Source of the DNA: Nemophila menziesii
Taxonomy: Eukaryota > Streptophyta > Magnoliopsida > Boraginales > Hydrophyllaceae
Direction: 5' to 3'
Length of the DNA stretch: 64,000 nt
Assembly (NCBI GenBank): GCA_029959085.1
Contig: JARWIR010000018.1
Coordinates: forward strand, 2,604,001-2,668,000
Position 1 is the first letter of the stretch. Every line of letters begins with the position of its first letter. Under the pieces are notes generated by a model, which searched no databases, was not told where the DNA came from, and saw nothing but the letters and a program-made list of their open reading frames with translations. Positions 38,532-52,185 of this stretch are shown one piece after another. The position numbers and the translations under genes are program-made.

Positions 38532-39594
38532 TTTATATTATATTATTTTCTTATATTAATATGCTCGGGCTAAGTTACTAAGGAAGGATGTATGAAGGAG
38601 CAAATGGGTTTGTAGTCCTTACTGATAAGGTGAGCAAATGAACAGGTAAGCTTGATCCGTGAAAACCTGGCCCATCTCCGCGGGTTTTGGGACTTTATCA
38701 TTTTATTTTTAGCTAAACCCACGTACTTGGACATAAATCGGGCATTAGTGTTATCAGAACATTAAAATTATTATAAGAAGTATAATAACATTTTACAATA
38801 TTAAATATATTACATTAATAACTCATTTTATTAATTAAACAAACTTATGATATTATTAAATATAACATTTTAGTTTCTAGACTATATGAATTCTAAACTT
38901 CTAATTTGTCAAAATGTAATTACCATCATTATATAATTTATAGCATACTAAATATACTAAAACCAAAAGACACTGGATCATTTTTTGTTATTTATATGGT
39001 AAAATTTGTTTTAAGCTATATGTGTGACATATTACCAGTTGTTTAAAAGTTATTTATAGTTGTGATTAACTTTGTTGGGAGAAGCCTCACAACTGCTTCA
39101 CTGCATTACTTTATACTATATTCTTTCGATGTAGCTATCAGGTTTTTTATTATTCATTTGAGTCAAAATAAGTCATAAAATCTATAAATTTATCTAATTA
39201 CCATTAAGTAAGATATTCTAAGATTTTACACTATTGGTAAATCTACCAAAAGAATAATACAATGAATATATAGTAATATGTATTATTCTTCAAAGAAATA
39301 TGATAACTTCAATATTAATAAAATATAAATTTACTATATTAATATAGATCCCATTTGACCCGAGAAAGTCTACTAAAAATTTGCCAAAAGGCTGTATATA
39401 AAAGCCCGCCATAACCAATAGATCAGACTCTAGACCCACCGTTACATGGGCCCTTGCTGAATTTAGTCACGTGCTGGGTTTGGACGGGTGCACACATATC
39501 CTAAACATGGTAATGAATTATTTTGATGTACAATCTTTATATTGGTTGTTTCTTGTTTTGTTAAAAATATGAATTGTAAGAAAATTCTTATTAA

Positions 39595-39741
39595 ATCCTC
39601 TGTCAAGTGTCTCCTAACTATTTTAGGTGTTGTTCAACCATTCTTATATCAGATGAGTATGCCAGTTATGAAATCGACGAACCAATCTACGTTGATAGTG
39701 ATGAGGAAGTTGTCGACACGAGTAGTTACGAAACAGATTGA
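39595..39741 (+). pseudogene. Acidic C-terminal exon remnant, unit 8
   Basis: DEYASYEIDEP form, with AGT AGT TAC and GAA ACA GAT near the end. Confidence 0.3.
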
Positions 39742-39949
39742 AGTGTTTTATTATATCTTTATTGGTTTTGTAGTCAACTTCGTGTTTTTTAAATAATAAA
39801 ATTTGTGTTTAAATTTGATTATTTGTTATGAATATGTGTTTTGATTGTGTATAATTGATTACATTACTATTTTTTCTAATATAACAAGTGTTTAAAAATT
39901 AAAACCGTTCCTTACAATTAAATAAAAGAGGAAATATTTTTTATCATTT

Positions 39950-40276
39950 GCGACTACATTGTGGTTGCTAGAGATGAAGAACAAGTCCTTAATGAGTGAG
40001 GGACATTTACGCCTAGTTCATGCGTATGAGCTAATCGAGAACGATGGGGTCACTCGCGACTACATAAGTAGTCGTTAATAATGGATTTAATATTTATTAA
40101 ATTAATGGTGGTCCACTTTCCCACCCATTGGTTGCCACGCGTTTAATTTTTAGTTTTCGCGACTACTTTGTAGTAGCGAATAAGCCAAGTCTCGGTAAAA
40201 AAACGGACATGTGTCAATCAAACTCAACATTAGCGACTAAATACCCTATCTTTCGCGACTACATGATGCAGTCACG
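39950..40276. repeat. GCGACTAC palindrome cluster, unit 8
   Basis: Four quasi-palindromes. The last reads GCGACTACATGATGCAGTCAC, closer to a true palindrome on its left side than in type A. Confidence 0.55.
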
Positions 40277-42479
40277 AAAAATATTGTCCTATATGTACTT
40301 CCTACCGAGCCATTCTCTCACACTCTCACTACACCAAAACTTAAAAATCTGAACCTCTCTTCTAAAATCTTCCATTTCCGACAACAATTGGAGTGTCTAA
40401 CACCTCCAAATCACATCCAAAGGTAATAAAATCCTACTTTAAACCTTCATTTTTCATTTTTTTTGGAACACTTTATATATTTATGCTAAATAATTTTTTT
40501 CTAACCTAATTTTTTTTGTTTGTGTTTATCTTCAAATCATATGGGCATGGTCATGACCAAATGTATGTTCTTTTATCAACTATTAGTGATGTAATTTTCA
40601 TGATTTCTTTTTCAATTGTTTTTGTTCTTTGATTTTTCATGTTTTTTTAATTCCAAAATATTGTGAGTGTTTTAGGATGTGATTTATGTTAGTTTTAACG
40701 TACTTTAGACGTAAGAACTGAAAAATATTAATTGTAAAAATTTATACAAAAAAAATTCTTTTCTTTTTGTTGTTACTGAATTCCAAATTTTATAGAGTGT
40801 TTTTAGTGTGATTTAGGTTAGTTGTGACACATTTTGATTGCTATAGTTTAAAAAAATTAATTAAAGAAATTCATAATTAATTTTTAGTGAATTTGGCATT
40901 TAGGGTATATGCTTAGCCCTGTTTTAATATGATTAGAATTATTAATGGAACTTTTTGCAATTAAAAAATATTAAATAAATTATAAGGACTAAAATGTAAT
41001 TTTTGATAATTTTAAAGTTAATACTATTTGATAATCTTGGTGTACATAGGAATATGTATAAGTTTTTAAAAAATACAACGATCTTTTTTCAATTAAAAAA
41101 ATACTACATGAAATTACATGAAATATATATATATAAAAAGAGAGAAAGGAGATTCGTTATTTCTTTTATTTTTAATTTACACTTATACCCCTCACATTTT
41201 TTAAATATGTATTTTCTTTTGGGTGGGTTTTGTATATTTACATTATGTCCCTGTCTATTTTTTAAGATAAGAGGTGTATTTAGTTTTTGTTAGCTGTATT
41301 TATGCTCTTGGTAAGTTCTCGTGTTTGTTGCTTCAAATATAAATTAAGTTTAATTCACATTATAATTAAATTTTATGTAGCTATGCTGAAACATTACAAT
41401 ATAGAGTGGTTAACACACATGTTTTAATGGTTATTTGTGTAGCTTAGCCCATTAAAATATCTATCGATAGATATGTGTTTCTACTAGATGTTATTCAATT
41501 TTATTAATGCTCAACACAGTTGATAGTAATTAGTCAATTAACAACAGGAATGAATAAAGTGCTACTTAAAATATTTATTGTACAACCTCTCATAATTTAG
41601 ACAACCCATCATCGATATTTCAGAATGTTGTTAAAGAATGAACAAGGATTTAGTTTCAAGAGTAGTAAAGTAAACATTACTAATTAAAACATCGATAAAT
41701 AGAGCTTTACAATATGACATTTATTAAAATTAATAGAATAGGTGATCTCGATTTTAATTATGTCCAACCATGAAGCTCTATTATATTACTATTTGTTTCA
41801 CAAAAATTTGATATCAAGACTTCATAGTCTCTGACTATCGATCTTATATAATATACAATTTTACTATTGAAACTTAAAAAAATTAAAACAAATGTAGATA
41901 ATATACTATAAAATTTACTATTGAAACTTTATAAAAAACTTGAATTGATTTTCAACTAAATCTTATAAAATTTACAAATTTTCAAATCTTTTAGTTTCAA
42001 GTTATATTTTGATGTTTGTTATATATTTACACCCAAATTCACAAGTTTGTATAACCGTAGCGTATGTAAATTAATGATCCCCTTCTTGTATTTTGCAACC
42101 CAAATTAAATATCCAACTGTCTCCTAAAGATGGCCCAATAAACCATTATCTACTAATCAACCATTTTAGGCCCACTTATTTTTTATTTTCTCCTGTTTAA
42201 ACAAATAAAGCCAAGCCATTACTCTGCAAAACCATAGTACCCACGTACTCCACCCTTTCTATTTCTCAATTGACGCAACATCCAATTGTACCACCACATT
42301 CTTCTATTAAAATTTCACATAAATTCAAAATTTCAGTGACCTTTTGTAATACCTTCAATCCATATAAAACGGGCAGCCCACACCTAACATAAGCACCTTG
42401 TAATTAAAATCATCATATAGATATGTACTTTCTCTTTATCGTTTGTCTATCCTTCTTATCATTTATCAAACGGTTAGAA

Positions 42480-43063
42480 AATAAACTTGTAACCAAAATT
42501 GCTACCCAAGGTATGATTATTAATCTTGTAATGGGATTTCGGTTAGATCTAGTTTTGTATTATTATTAGATCTAGTTTTTAATTGTATATATCTTATTTT
42601 TATTTTAGAATTGGTAGATCTCAGTGTATATTATCATAGTTCTTCCATATCCAAAGTATTCTTGTTGTTATGTTATTATTTGTTACCCGTATTATAAATA
42701 TGATTAGTAAAAATAAGAACCTTACCTTTATTCCAACCTAGATCTTGTTACTATTAATTAATTATTTTTTGCCACCCTCTGTACTAGTGTTTTTCTTGAA
42801 AGTAACGATTTTCTCAATAGTAATTTCTACAATAACATGAATATAAACAATTCTGAATATGCTACTGAAGAGTTTGAAGGAAATGTTAGAATTTCACTAG
42901 ATCTTACAGATAATCAATTACTCCTGGTACTCGACTTCATTAGGGACGGTTATTTATTTTGGCTCATACTTTGATTTTTTTTATCAAGGTATTTTCTTCT
43001 CGGGGCTAAGTTGATCTATTCAATCATCATATATCAATTTTACAATGTGAGTTTATCTTATAG
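42480..43063 (+). pseudogene. Possible S1/SPH-like remnant, unit 8
   Basis: No start ATG. The TGA seen in type A is ATA here, so the first part of the main frame stays open, but a short deletion follows (CTGGTACTC joined to GACTTC). TATAAAA at 42363-42369. Confidence 0.35.
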
Positions 43064-43716
43064 CTATGAATTTTATATATTTATATATGCTTTTAAATTG
43101 TTTAATTACTTGTTGATTTTGTACTCCAACATTTGTCCTTATCCACATGTAACTTTTAAGATTATATTTTAAATCTGCTTGGTCATTATTTTAACCTTTA
43201 TTGGACAGGTTTTTTCTAATAATACTTTATTAATTTAAAAAAGTATATCGTTAAAATAATTTATTTTTATTATAAGATTATATTTAATTTTGTAATAGTT
43301 CATTCATATTTTAAAAATAATATTGTTAAAAGCATTATATTTTTATTATAAGATTAATTTTAATTTTATTAATTTGAAATGTTATATATAATTTCTATTT
43401 GTCATGGTATTTAGGGCAAAATATCAAATATCTTTTTGTGGTTTAGTTAGAAGTTTCATACTCAATTACTATTTAGAACTGATTAAATAGGGACATATAT
43501 ATTATAATATTCTTGGATGAAGGGTTCATCTAATGTGGAGTAAGGTTGTTGGTATTCAAAATATAAAAAATACCTTTCTATAATTTATTAAACTAATCTC
43601 CTAGTTAAGAATAATGATAAAAAAATATATATATTCTAGAAAGAAAGGTATTCAGATAGGAATATATATTTAAAACAGGATACAATGAAATATATATATA
43701 TATATGTATGATATGA

Positions 43717-44094
43717 TTATCTGTTAAGCTAAAACGTAACACATACCCTAAATATATCACACTCGCCGCTACTATCCTATTTTATCTTTTCTACCTCTTT
43801 AACATTCATTTCAATGCTTGATACTTTCTTATTGTTCTATAGCCAACAAAAACTCTTCTCCGATCTCTCAAATATAATATATATCATCAAACTTTGAAAA
43901 GAAGTGTATGATCTTTCAAAGGTTGATGATATGTATTATATTTGAGAGATCGTAGAAAAGTTTTTGTCAACTATAGTAAAATATGAAAGTATAAGCATTG
44001 AAATTAATTTTAAAGAGGTAGAAGAGATAAAATAGGATAGTAGCGGCGAGTGTGATATATTTAGGGTATATGTTACGTTTTAGCTTAACAAATT
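43717..44094. mobile_element. Foldback element, unit 8
   Basis: Complete. Confidence 0.8.
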
Positions 44095-45207
44095 TTTATA
44101 TTATATTATTTTCTTATATTAATATTCTCGGGCTAAGTTACTAAGGAAGGATGTATGAAGGAGGAAATGGGTTTGTAGTCCTTACTGATAAGGTGAGCAA
44201 ATGAACATGTAAGCGTGATCCGTGAAAACCTGGCCCATCTCCGCGGGTTTTGGGACTTTATCACTTTATTTTTAGCTAAACCCACGTACTTGGACATAAA
44301 TCGGGCATTAGTGTTATCAGAACTCTAAAATTATTATAAGAAGTATAATAACATTTTACAATATTAAATATATTACATTAATAACTCATTTTATTAATTA
44401 AACAAACTTATGATATTATTAAATATAACATTTTAGTTTCTAGACTATATGAATTCTAAACTTCTAATTTGTCAAAATGTAATTACCATCATTATATAAT
44501 TTATAGCATACTAAATATACTAAAACCAAAAGACACTGGACCATTTTTTGTTATTTATATGGTAAACTTCGTTTTAAGCTATATGTGTGAAATATTACCA
44601 GTTGTTTAAAAGTTATTTATAGTTGTGATTAACTTTGTTGGGAGAAGCTTCACAACTGCTTCACTGCATTACTTTATACTATATTCTTTCGATGTAGCTA
44701 TCAGGTTTTTTATTATTCATTTGAGTCAAAATAAGTCATAAAATCTATAAATTTATCTAATTACCATTAAGTAAGATATTCTAAGATTTTACACTATTGG
44801 TAAATCTACCAAAAAAATAATACAATGAATATATAGTAATATGTATTATTCTTCAAAGAAATATGATAACCTCAATATTAATAAAATATAAATTTACTAT
44901 ATTAATATAGATCCCATTTGACCCGAGAAAGTCTACTAAAAATTTGCCAAAAGGCTGTATATAAAAGCCCGCCATAACCAATAGATCAGACTCTAGACCC
45001 ACCGTTACATGGGCCCTTGCTGAATTTAGTCACGTGCTGGGTTTGGACGGGTGCACACATACTTACGGATAAGTGATGGTCATATCAATTATTATCTTAA
45101 AGTGCATAAAATCCTAAACATGGTAGTGAATTATTTTGATGTACAATCTTTATATTGGTTGTTTCTTGTTTTGTTAAAAATATGAATTGTAAGAAAATTC
45201 TTATTAA

Positions 45208-45354
45208 ATCCTCTGTCAAGTGTCTCCTAACTATTTTAGGTGTTGTTCAACCATTCTTATATCAGATGAGTATGCCAGTTATGAAATCGACGAACCAATC
45301 TACGTTGATAGTGATGAGGAAGTTGTCGACACGAGTGGTTACGAAGCAGATTGA
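45208..45354 (+). pseudogene. Acidic C-terminal exon remnant, unit 9
   Basis: Matches the unit 5 version. This is the last copy; unit 10 lacks the segment. Confidence 0.3.
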
Positions 45355-45563
45355 AGTGTTTTATTATATCTTTATTGTTTTTGTAGTCAATTTCGTGTTT
45401 TTTTAAATAAAAAAATTTATGTTTAAGTTTGATTATTTGTTATGAATATGTGTTTTGATTGTGTATAATTGATTACATTACTATTTTTTCTAATATAACA
45501 GGTGTTTAAAAATTAAAACCGTTCCTTACAATTAAATAAAAGAGGAAATATTTTTTATCATTT

Positions 45564-45890
45564 GCGACTACATTGTGGTTGCTAGAGATGAAGAACAAGT
45601 CCTTAATGAGTGGGGGACATTTACGCCTAGTTCATGTGTATGAGCTAATCGAGAACGATGGGGTCATTCGCGACTACATAAGTAGTCGTTAATAATGGAT
45701 TTAATATTTATTAAATTAATGGTGGTCCACTTTCCCACCTATTGGTTGCCACGCTTTTAATTTTTAGTTTTCGCGGCTACTTTGTAGTAGCGAATAAGCC
45801 AAGTCTCGGTAAAAAAACGGACATGTGTCAATCAAACTCAACATTAGCGACTAAATACCCTATCTTTCGCGACTACATGATGCAGTCACG
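45564..45890. repeat. GCGACTAC palindrome cluster, unit 9
   Basis: Four quasi-palindromes; the third has a GCGGCTAC variant. Confidence 0.55.
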
Positions 45891-46680
45891 AAAAATATTG
45901 TCCTATATGTACTTCCTACCGAGCCATTCTCTCACACTCTCACTACACCAAAACTTAAAAATCTGAACCTCTCTTCTAAAATCTTCCATTTCCGACAACA
46001 ATTGGAGTGTCTAACACCTCCAAATCACATCCAAAGGTAATAAACTCCTACTTTAAACCTTCATTTCTCATTTTTTTTGGAACACTTTATATGATTTATG
46101 CTAAATAATTTTTTTCTAACCTAATTTTTTTTGTTTGTGTTTATCTTCAAATCATATGGGCATGGTCATGACTAAATGTATGTTCTTTTATCAACTATTA
46201 GTGATGTAATTTTCATGATTTCTTTTTCAATTGTTTTTGTTCTTTGATTTTTCATGTTTTTTTAATTCCAAAATATTGTGAGTGTTTTAGGATGTGATTT
46301 ATGTTAGATTTAACGTACTTTAGACGTAAGAACTGAAAAATATTAATTGTAAAAATTTATACAAAAAAAATTCTTTCCTTTTTGTTGTTACTGAATTCCA
46401 AATTTTATAGAGTGTTTTTAGTGTGATTTAGGTTAGTTGTGACACATTTTGATTGCTATAATTTAAAAAAATTAATTAAAGAAATTTATAATTAATTTTT
46501 AGTGAATTTGGCATTTAGGTTATATGCTTAGCCCTGTTTTAATATGATTAGAATTATTAATGGACCTTTTTGCAATTAAAAAAATATTAAATAAATTATA
46601 AGGATATTGGTGTACATAGGAATATGTATAATTTTTTAAAAAATACAACGATCTTTTTTCAATTAAAAAAATATTACATG

Positions 46681-46682
<2 letters not shown>

Positions 46683-46769
<87 letters not shown>
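46683..46769. repeat. (AT)n microsatellite, unit 9
   Basis: About 87 bases of AT repeat at the site that is only ATATATAT in unit 1 (near 2170). It is a different locus in the unit from the (AT)n of units 3 and 5. Confidence 0.95.
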
Positions 46770-46772
<3 letters not shown>

Positions 46773-47982
46773 AGAGAGAAAGGAGATTCGTTATTTCTTT
46801 TATTTTTAATTTACACTTATAACCCTCACATTTTTTAATATGTATTTTCTTTTGGGTGGGTTTTGTATATTTACATTATGTCCCTGTCTATTTTTTAAGA
46901 TAAGAGGTGTATTTAGTTTTTGTTAGCTGTATTTATGCTCTTGGTAAGTTCTCGTGTTTGTTGCTTCAAAGATAAATTAAGTTTAATACACATTATAATT
47001 AAATTTTATGTAGCTATGCTGAAACATTACAATATAGAGTGGTTAACACACATGTTTTAATCGTTATTTGTGTAGCTTAGCCTATTAAAATATCTATCGA
47101 TAGATATGTGTTTCTACTAGATGTTATTCAATTTTATTAATGCTCAACACAGTTGATAGTGATTAGTCAATTAACAACAGGACTTTATATAGCCTTTATA
47201 TTATGAGATACTTTGAAAATACTTTGATAATATTACTATTTGTTTCACAAAAATTTGATCTCAAGACTTCATAGTCTCTGACTATCGATCTTATATAATA
47301 TACAATTTACTATTGAAACTTACAAAAATTAAAACAAATGTAGATTTCATTATAAATATACTATGTAATTTACTATTGAAACTTTTAAAAAAACTTGATT
47401 TAAATTTCAACTAAATCTTATAAAATTTACAAATTTTCAAATCTTTTAGTTTCAAGTTTATATTTAAATGTATGCTATATTTTTACACCCAAATTCACAA
47501 GTTTGTATAACCGTTGCATTTTACAGTATGAACATTAATGCAAGCATAATAGCGTATGTGAATTAATGATCCCCTTCTTGTATTTTGCAACCCAAATTAA
47601 ATATCCAAATGTCTACCAAAGGTGACCCAATAAACCATTATCTACTTATCAACCATTTTAGGCCCACTTATTTTTTATTCTCCTATTTAAACAAATAAAG
47701 ACAAGCCATTACTCTGCAAAACCATCATACCCACTTAATCCACCATTTCTATTTCTCTATTGAAGCACCATACAATTGTACCACCACATTCTTCTATTAA
47801 AATTTCACATAAATTCAAAATTCTATGACCCTTTGTAATACCTTCAATCCATATAAAACTTGCAGCCGATACCTAACATAAGAAACTTGTAATTAAATTC
47901 TTTAGATAGATATGTACTTTCTCTTTATCGTTTGTCTATCCTTCTTATCATTTATCAAACTGGTAGAAATATAACTTTATAG

Positions 47983-48587
47983 ATGAATAAACTTGTAGCC
48001 AAAATTGCTACCCAGGTTATGATTATTAATCTTGTAATGGAATTCCGTATTACGGTTAGATCTAGTTTTGTATTATTATTAGATCTAGTTTTTTATTGTA
48101 TATATCTTATTTTTATTTTATAATTGGTAGATCTCAGTGTATATTATCATACTTCTTCCATATCCAAAATATTCTTGTTGTTATGTTATAAGTTGTTACC
48201 CATATTATAAATCTGATTGGTAAAACTAAGAGCCTTACCTTTATTCCCACCTAAGTATTGTTACTATGAATCTCAATTAATCATTTTTTGCCACCCTCCA
48301 TACTAGTGTTTTTCTCGAAAGTAATGCTTTTCTCTATAGTAATTGCTATAATAACATGAATTGAAACAATTCTGAATATGATACTGAATAGTTTGAAGGA
48401 AATGTTAGAATTTCACAAGATCTTAAAGATAACATATTACTCTTGGTACTCACATTGTGACTTTATTAGGGACGGCTATTTAGTTTGGCTCATACTTTGA
48501 TTTTTTTATCAGGTATTTTCTTCCATGGGCTAAGTTGATCTATTCAATCATCATATTATCAATTTTACAATGTGAGTTTATCTTATA
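47983..48587 (+). pseudogene. Possible S1/SPH-like remnant, unit 9
   Basis: Type C. ATG present. The upstream part reads LESNAFLYSN in the main frame, followed by the TGA and a TAG. TATAAAA at 47852-47858. Confidence 0.35.
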
Positions 48588-49231
48588 GCTATGAATTTTA
48601 TATATTTATATACGCTTTTTAAATTGTTTAATTACTTGTTGATTTTGTACTCCAACATTTTTCCTTATCCCACATGTAACTTTGAAGATCATATTTTAAA
48701 TCTACTTGGTCAGTTTTTTTAACCTTTATTGGACAGGTTTTTTTTAATAATACTTAATTAATTAAAAAAAATATTTTTAAAATAATTTATTTTTATTATA
48801 ATATTATATTTAATTTTGTAATAGTGCTTTCATAATTTAAAAATAATATTGTTAAAAGCATTATATTTTTATTATAAGATTAATTTTAATTTTATTAATT
48901 TGAAATGTTATATATAATTTATATTTGTAATGATATTTAGGCAAAATATCAAATATCTCTTTGTGGTTTAGTTAGAAGTTACATACCCAATTATGATTTA
49001 GAAATGATTAGATGGGGACATATATCTTATGATATTCTTGGATGAAGGGTTTATCTAATGTGGAGTAAGGTTGTTGGTATTTAAATTATACAGAATACCT
49101 TTAGACAATTTATTAAACTAATCTCCTAGTTAAGAATAATTATTAAAAAATATATTATCTAGAATGAAAGGTATTAAGATAGGAATAAATTTTTAAAATA
49201 GGATACAATGAAATATATATATATGATATGA

Positions 49232-49494
49232 ATATCTGTTAAGCTAAAACGTAACACATACCCTAAATATATCACGCTCACCGCTACTATCCTATTTTAT
49301 ATCTTCTACCGCCTTAACATTCATTTCAATGCTTGATACTTTCTTATTTTACTATAGCCGACAAAAACTCTTCTCCGATCTCTCAAATATAATATATTTC
49401 ATCAAACTTAGAAAAGTCGTGTATTATCTTGCAAAGGTTGATAATGTGTATTATATTTGAGAGATTGGAGAAAAGTTTTTGTCAACTATAGTAA
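49232..49494. mobile_element. Truncated foldback element, unit 9
   Basis: Left arm, loop and about one third of the right arm are present. The arm stops after GTCAACTATAGTAA and continues in sequence that normally lies just beyond the element, so about 110 bases of right arm are deleted. Confidence 0.75.
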
Positions 49495-51094
49495 GAGATA
49501 TTTATATCATATTTTATATTGATATTCTCGGGCTAAGTTGATGTGTCCCGAGATACTAGGGTTTGCTAGCAATCGTTATATATCAGTTCAACAATGTGAG
49601 TTTAACTTATATATCTTGCTAATAATTTTATTTATTAATAAATGATACTAAGTAATGACTTGTTGATTTTGTGCAAGGTCTAGCATTTAAAAGTCAATTT
49701 TAATACTCACTCACATTTGGTGATTATTTAATTTAGACATACTCCATTATTTTTCTTGACCTCATATATAATCTTAAAGATTATGTTTTAAATTAAAACA
49801 AAATTATTCTGCTTGATCAATTTTTTTCCAAACCTCTAAAAGGAAGTTATTTAATAACGCTTTGTTAATTTAACAATAATATTGTTAAAGTATTTTATTT
49901 TTATTATAATATTAAATATAATTTTCATATTAAAAATTTGAAATGATATATACATATTTTTATTTGTGACAATATTTAGATTAAACTATCAAACATCTTT
50001 TGTGTCCTACTTAAAAGTTAGATACTCATCTATGATTTAGGAATGATTAAATAAAGTCCTCTAATCTATGAATTCCTCACGAGAATCTTGAAGTTTAGAT
50101 AGAATAACATATATAGATAGAATAATATATATGTTCTGCGTTAATAAAATATATGAGTGTATTTGATCATTTCTGAACCATACATGAGTATCTAATGTAT
50201 TTTGTATTTTATTCTATATATTATTTTTAAGTTAATAAAGTACCAACACTAAACAAAAAGATAACTTATAACCATTAGAGATCGGAGAAAAGTTTTTGTC
50301 AACTATAGTAAAAGATATTTATATCATATTTTATATTGATATTCTCGGGCTAAGTTGATGTGTCCCGAGATACTAGGGTTTGCAAGCAATCGTTATATAT
50401 CAGTTCAACAATGTGAGTTTAACTTATATATCTTGCTAATAATTTTATTTATTAATAAATGATACTAAGTAATGACTTGTTGATTTTGTGCAAGGTCTAG
50501 CATTTAAAAGTCAATTTTAATACTCACTCACATTTGGTGATTATTTAATTTAGACATACTCCATTATTTTTCTTGACCTCATATATAATCTTAAAGATTA
50601 TGTTTTAAATTAAAACAAAATTATTCTGCTTGATCAATTTTTTTCCAAACCTCTAAAAGGAAGTTATTTAATAACGCTTTGTTAATTTAACAATAATATT
50701 GTTAAAGTATTTTATTTTTATTATAATATTAAATATAATTTTCATATTAAAAATTTGAAATGATATATACATATTTTTATTTGTGACAATATTTAGATTA
50801 AACTATCAAACATCTTTTGTGTCCTACTTAAAAGTTAGATACTCATCTATGATTTAGGAATGATTAAATAAAGCCCTCTAATCTATGAATTCCTCACGAG
50901 AATCTTGAAGTTTAGATAGAATAACATATATAGATAGAATAATATATATGTTCTGCGTTAATAAAATATATGAGTGTATTTGATCATTTCTGAACCATAC
51001 ATGAGTATCTAATGTATTTTGTATTTTATTCTATATATTATTTTTAAGTTAATAAAGTACCAACACTAAACAAAAAGATAACTTATAACCATTA
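49461..51094 (+). repeat. 817-bp direct tandem duplication in unit 9
   Basis: 49461-50277 and 50278-51094 are nearly identical; I see only a few substitutions (for example GAGATT/GAGATC, GCTAGC/GCAAGC, AAGTCC/AAGCCC). Each copy starts in the truncated foldback arm and runs into the diverged unit-like segment. The near-identity makes it a young event. Confidence 0.95.
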
Positions 51095-52185
51095 GATGTT
51101 GAAAAAGTAGAGTATAAAATTAAGTTTTACATGTAATTCTTAGTGAAAATTGATTTAAAATAACAAATCTTTAATTAAATAAGAGTATTTTTATTATCAA
51201 GAAATAACATACCAAAAAATATTTACTATCAAGAATTAAGGGTATTAAAATAGGTTTAAATATTTTAAATGGGGATACAAAGAAATGTATTTGAAACATC
51301 TGGACACAAAAAGAACCAATAATTAAAAGTTAAGGTGAGATAATATTTGATAGAAAATCGGCTACATCATCAATCAATCTTGCGTAGATGCGACTAACTA
51401 GTTTAAAAAAGTTTTCGTTTATAGAATTTTTATTGTGGAAATAGGTTATACTATTGAAAAAAAACTCAATTTACTTCAAGAAGAAGCACCTCAAGCCCAA
51501 GGTAAGAATTAGGTACCTAAAGACCCTCCATAGAGAGAACTCTAATGAATTATATATTTACAAGATTAAAAATTATCTTTGGTCATGATCTTTCAATAGA
51601 GTACAACATTATCTATGTACCAAGACAAAACCAAGGCTACATTATCGGAAAAGACTTCATTGCAAACTTTACAAGAAATCAATGCTTGTTCAAGTTGGTT
51701 TTGTGATATTACGGAAGCAACCATATTCGAATGAAGTAGGTTTGAGGCAAGGATAACAATTGCGAGAAAAGACTAGTGCTTAGCAATACACATAGCTGGA
51801 TTATGCTAAATGTTAAGTAATAATTAATAATACTCACATTTTGATTAATTTTTTTCAAAGATGTTTTAATTTAAATGTGTAGTGTAATAAAAGACTTTAC
51901 AACAATATATATGCGTTATAGTTACTATTTTAAAATAAAAATGTATAGTTTTCACATTAAGGAATATGATATGAGTGGAAAACTCATATCTTCCATCATG
52001 TAACTATATGTATTTGTGGGTCCAGATTATTGTTTTCAATTCTATTTGTTGATTTTCATTATAAATTAATTTCTTTTTATGAATGCTTAATTTTCAAACA
52101 TATATATTTTTTTACTAACTAAATGATTCGTTAATGTTTGAGCATTGTGATGCTTTTGATTATTTTCTAACTAACAAATTAGAAG
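49495..52185 (+). repeat. Diverged relative of the array unit inside unit 9
   Basis: After CTCGGGCTAAGTT the sequence jumps to a strongly diverged version of the region following the gene remnant: CAATGTGAGTTTA, GACTTGTTGATTTTGT, the TTTTTATTATAA repeats and GGTATTAAAATAGG all recur in the standard order. It rejoins the normal unit at AAGTTATTAAGGAAGG (52185). The foldback element is absent, and about 0.9 kb of private sequence stands in its place (about 51290-52180). It probably comes from an older or unlinked copy of the same locus. Confidence 0.75.
51521..51756 (+). other. Two overlapping open frames in the private part of unit 9
   Basis: One frame is open for 61 codons at 51521-51703 (stop 51704-51706). 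It includes IEYNIIYVP and GKDFIANFTRN, which faintly recall the tail of RNase H domains of reverse-transcribing elements (G.DN.IAD.L.R). A second frame is open for 55 codons at 51589-51753 and is rich in Lys and Arg. No neighbouring domains support either. I cannot tell a decayed gene fragment from chance. Confidence 0.15.

Larger units (their letters stand above)
33335..38983 (+). repeat. Array unit 7 (type B, near twin of unit 4)
   Basis: Follows unit 4 through its shared private states (GCTGAATTGAG, lost fourth palindrome half, missing ATG), with small differences such as AT-run length and the absence of the 28-base front duplication. Confidence 0.95.
38984..44546 (+). repeat. Array unit 8 (type B, second subclass)
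   Basis: Type B with its own states. About 70 bases are missing after 39499 (ACACATA joined to TCCTAAAC), and about 36 bases are missing near 42056. Confidence 0.95.

Noticed and set aside
40128..40352. 74-codon frames at 40128 and 45742
   Set aside because: TTG start, and the frame reads through the non-coding palindrome cluster.
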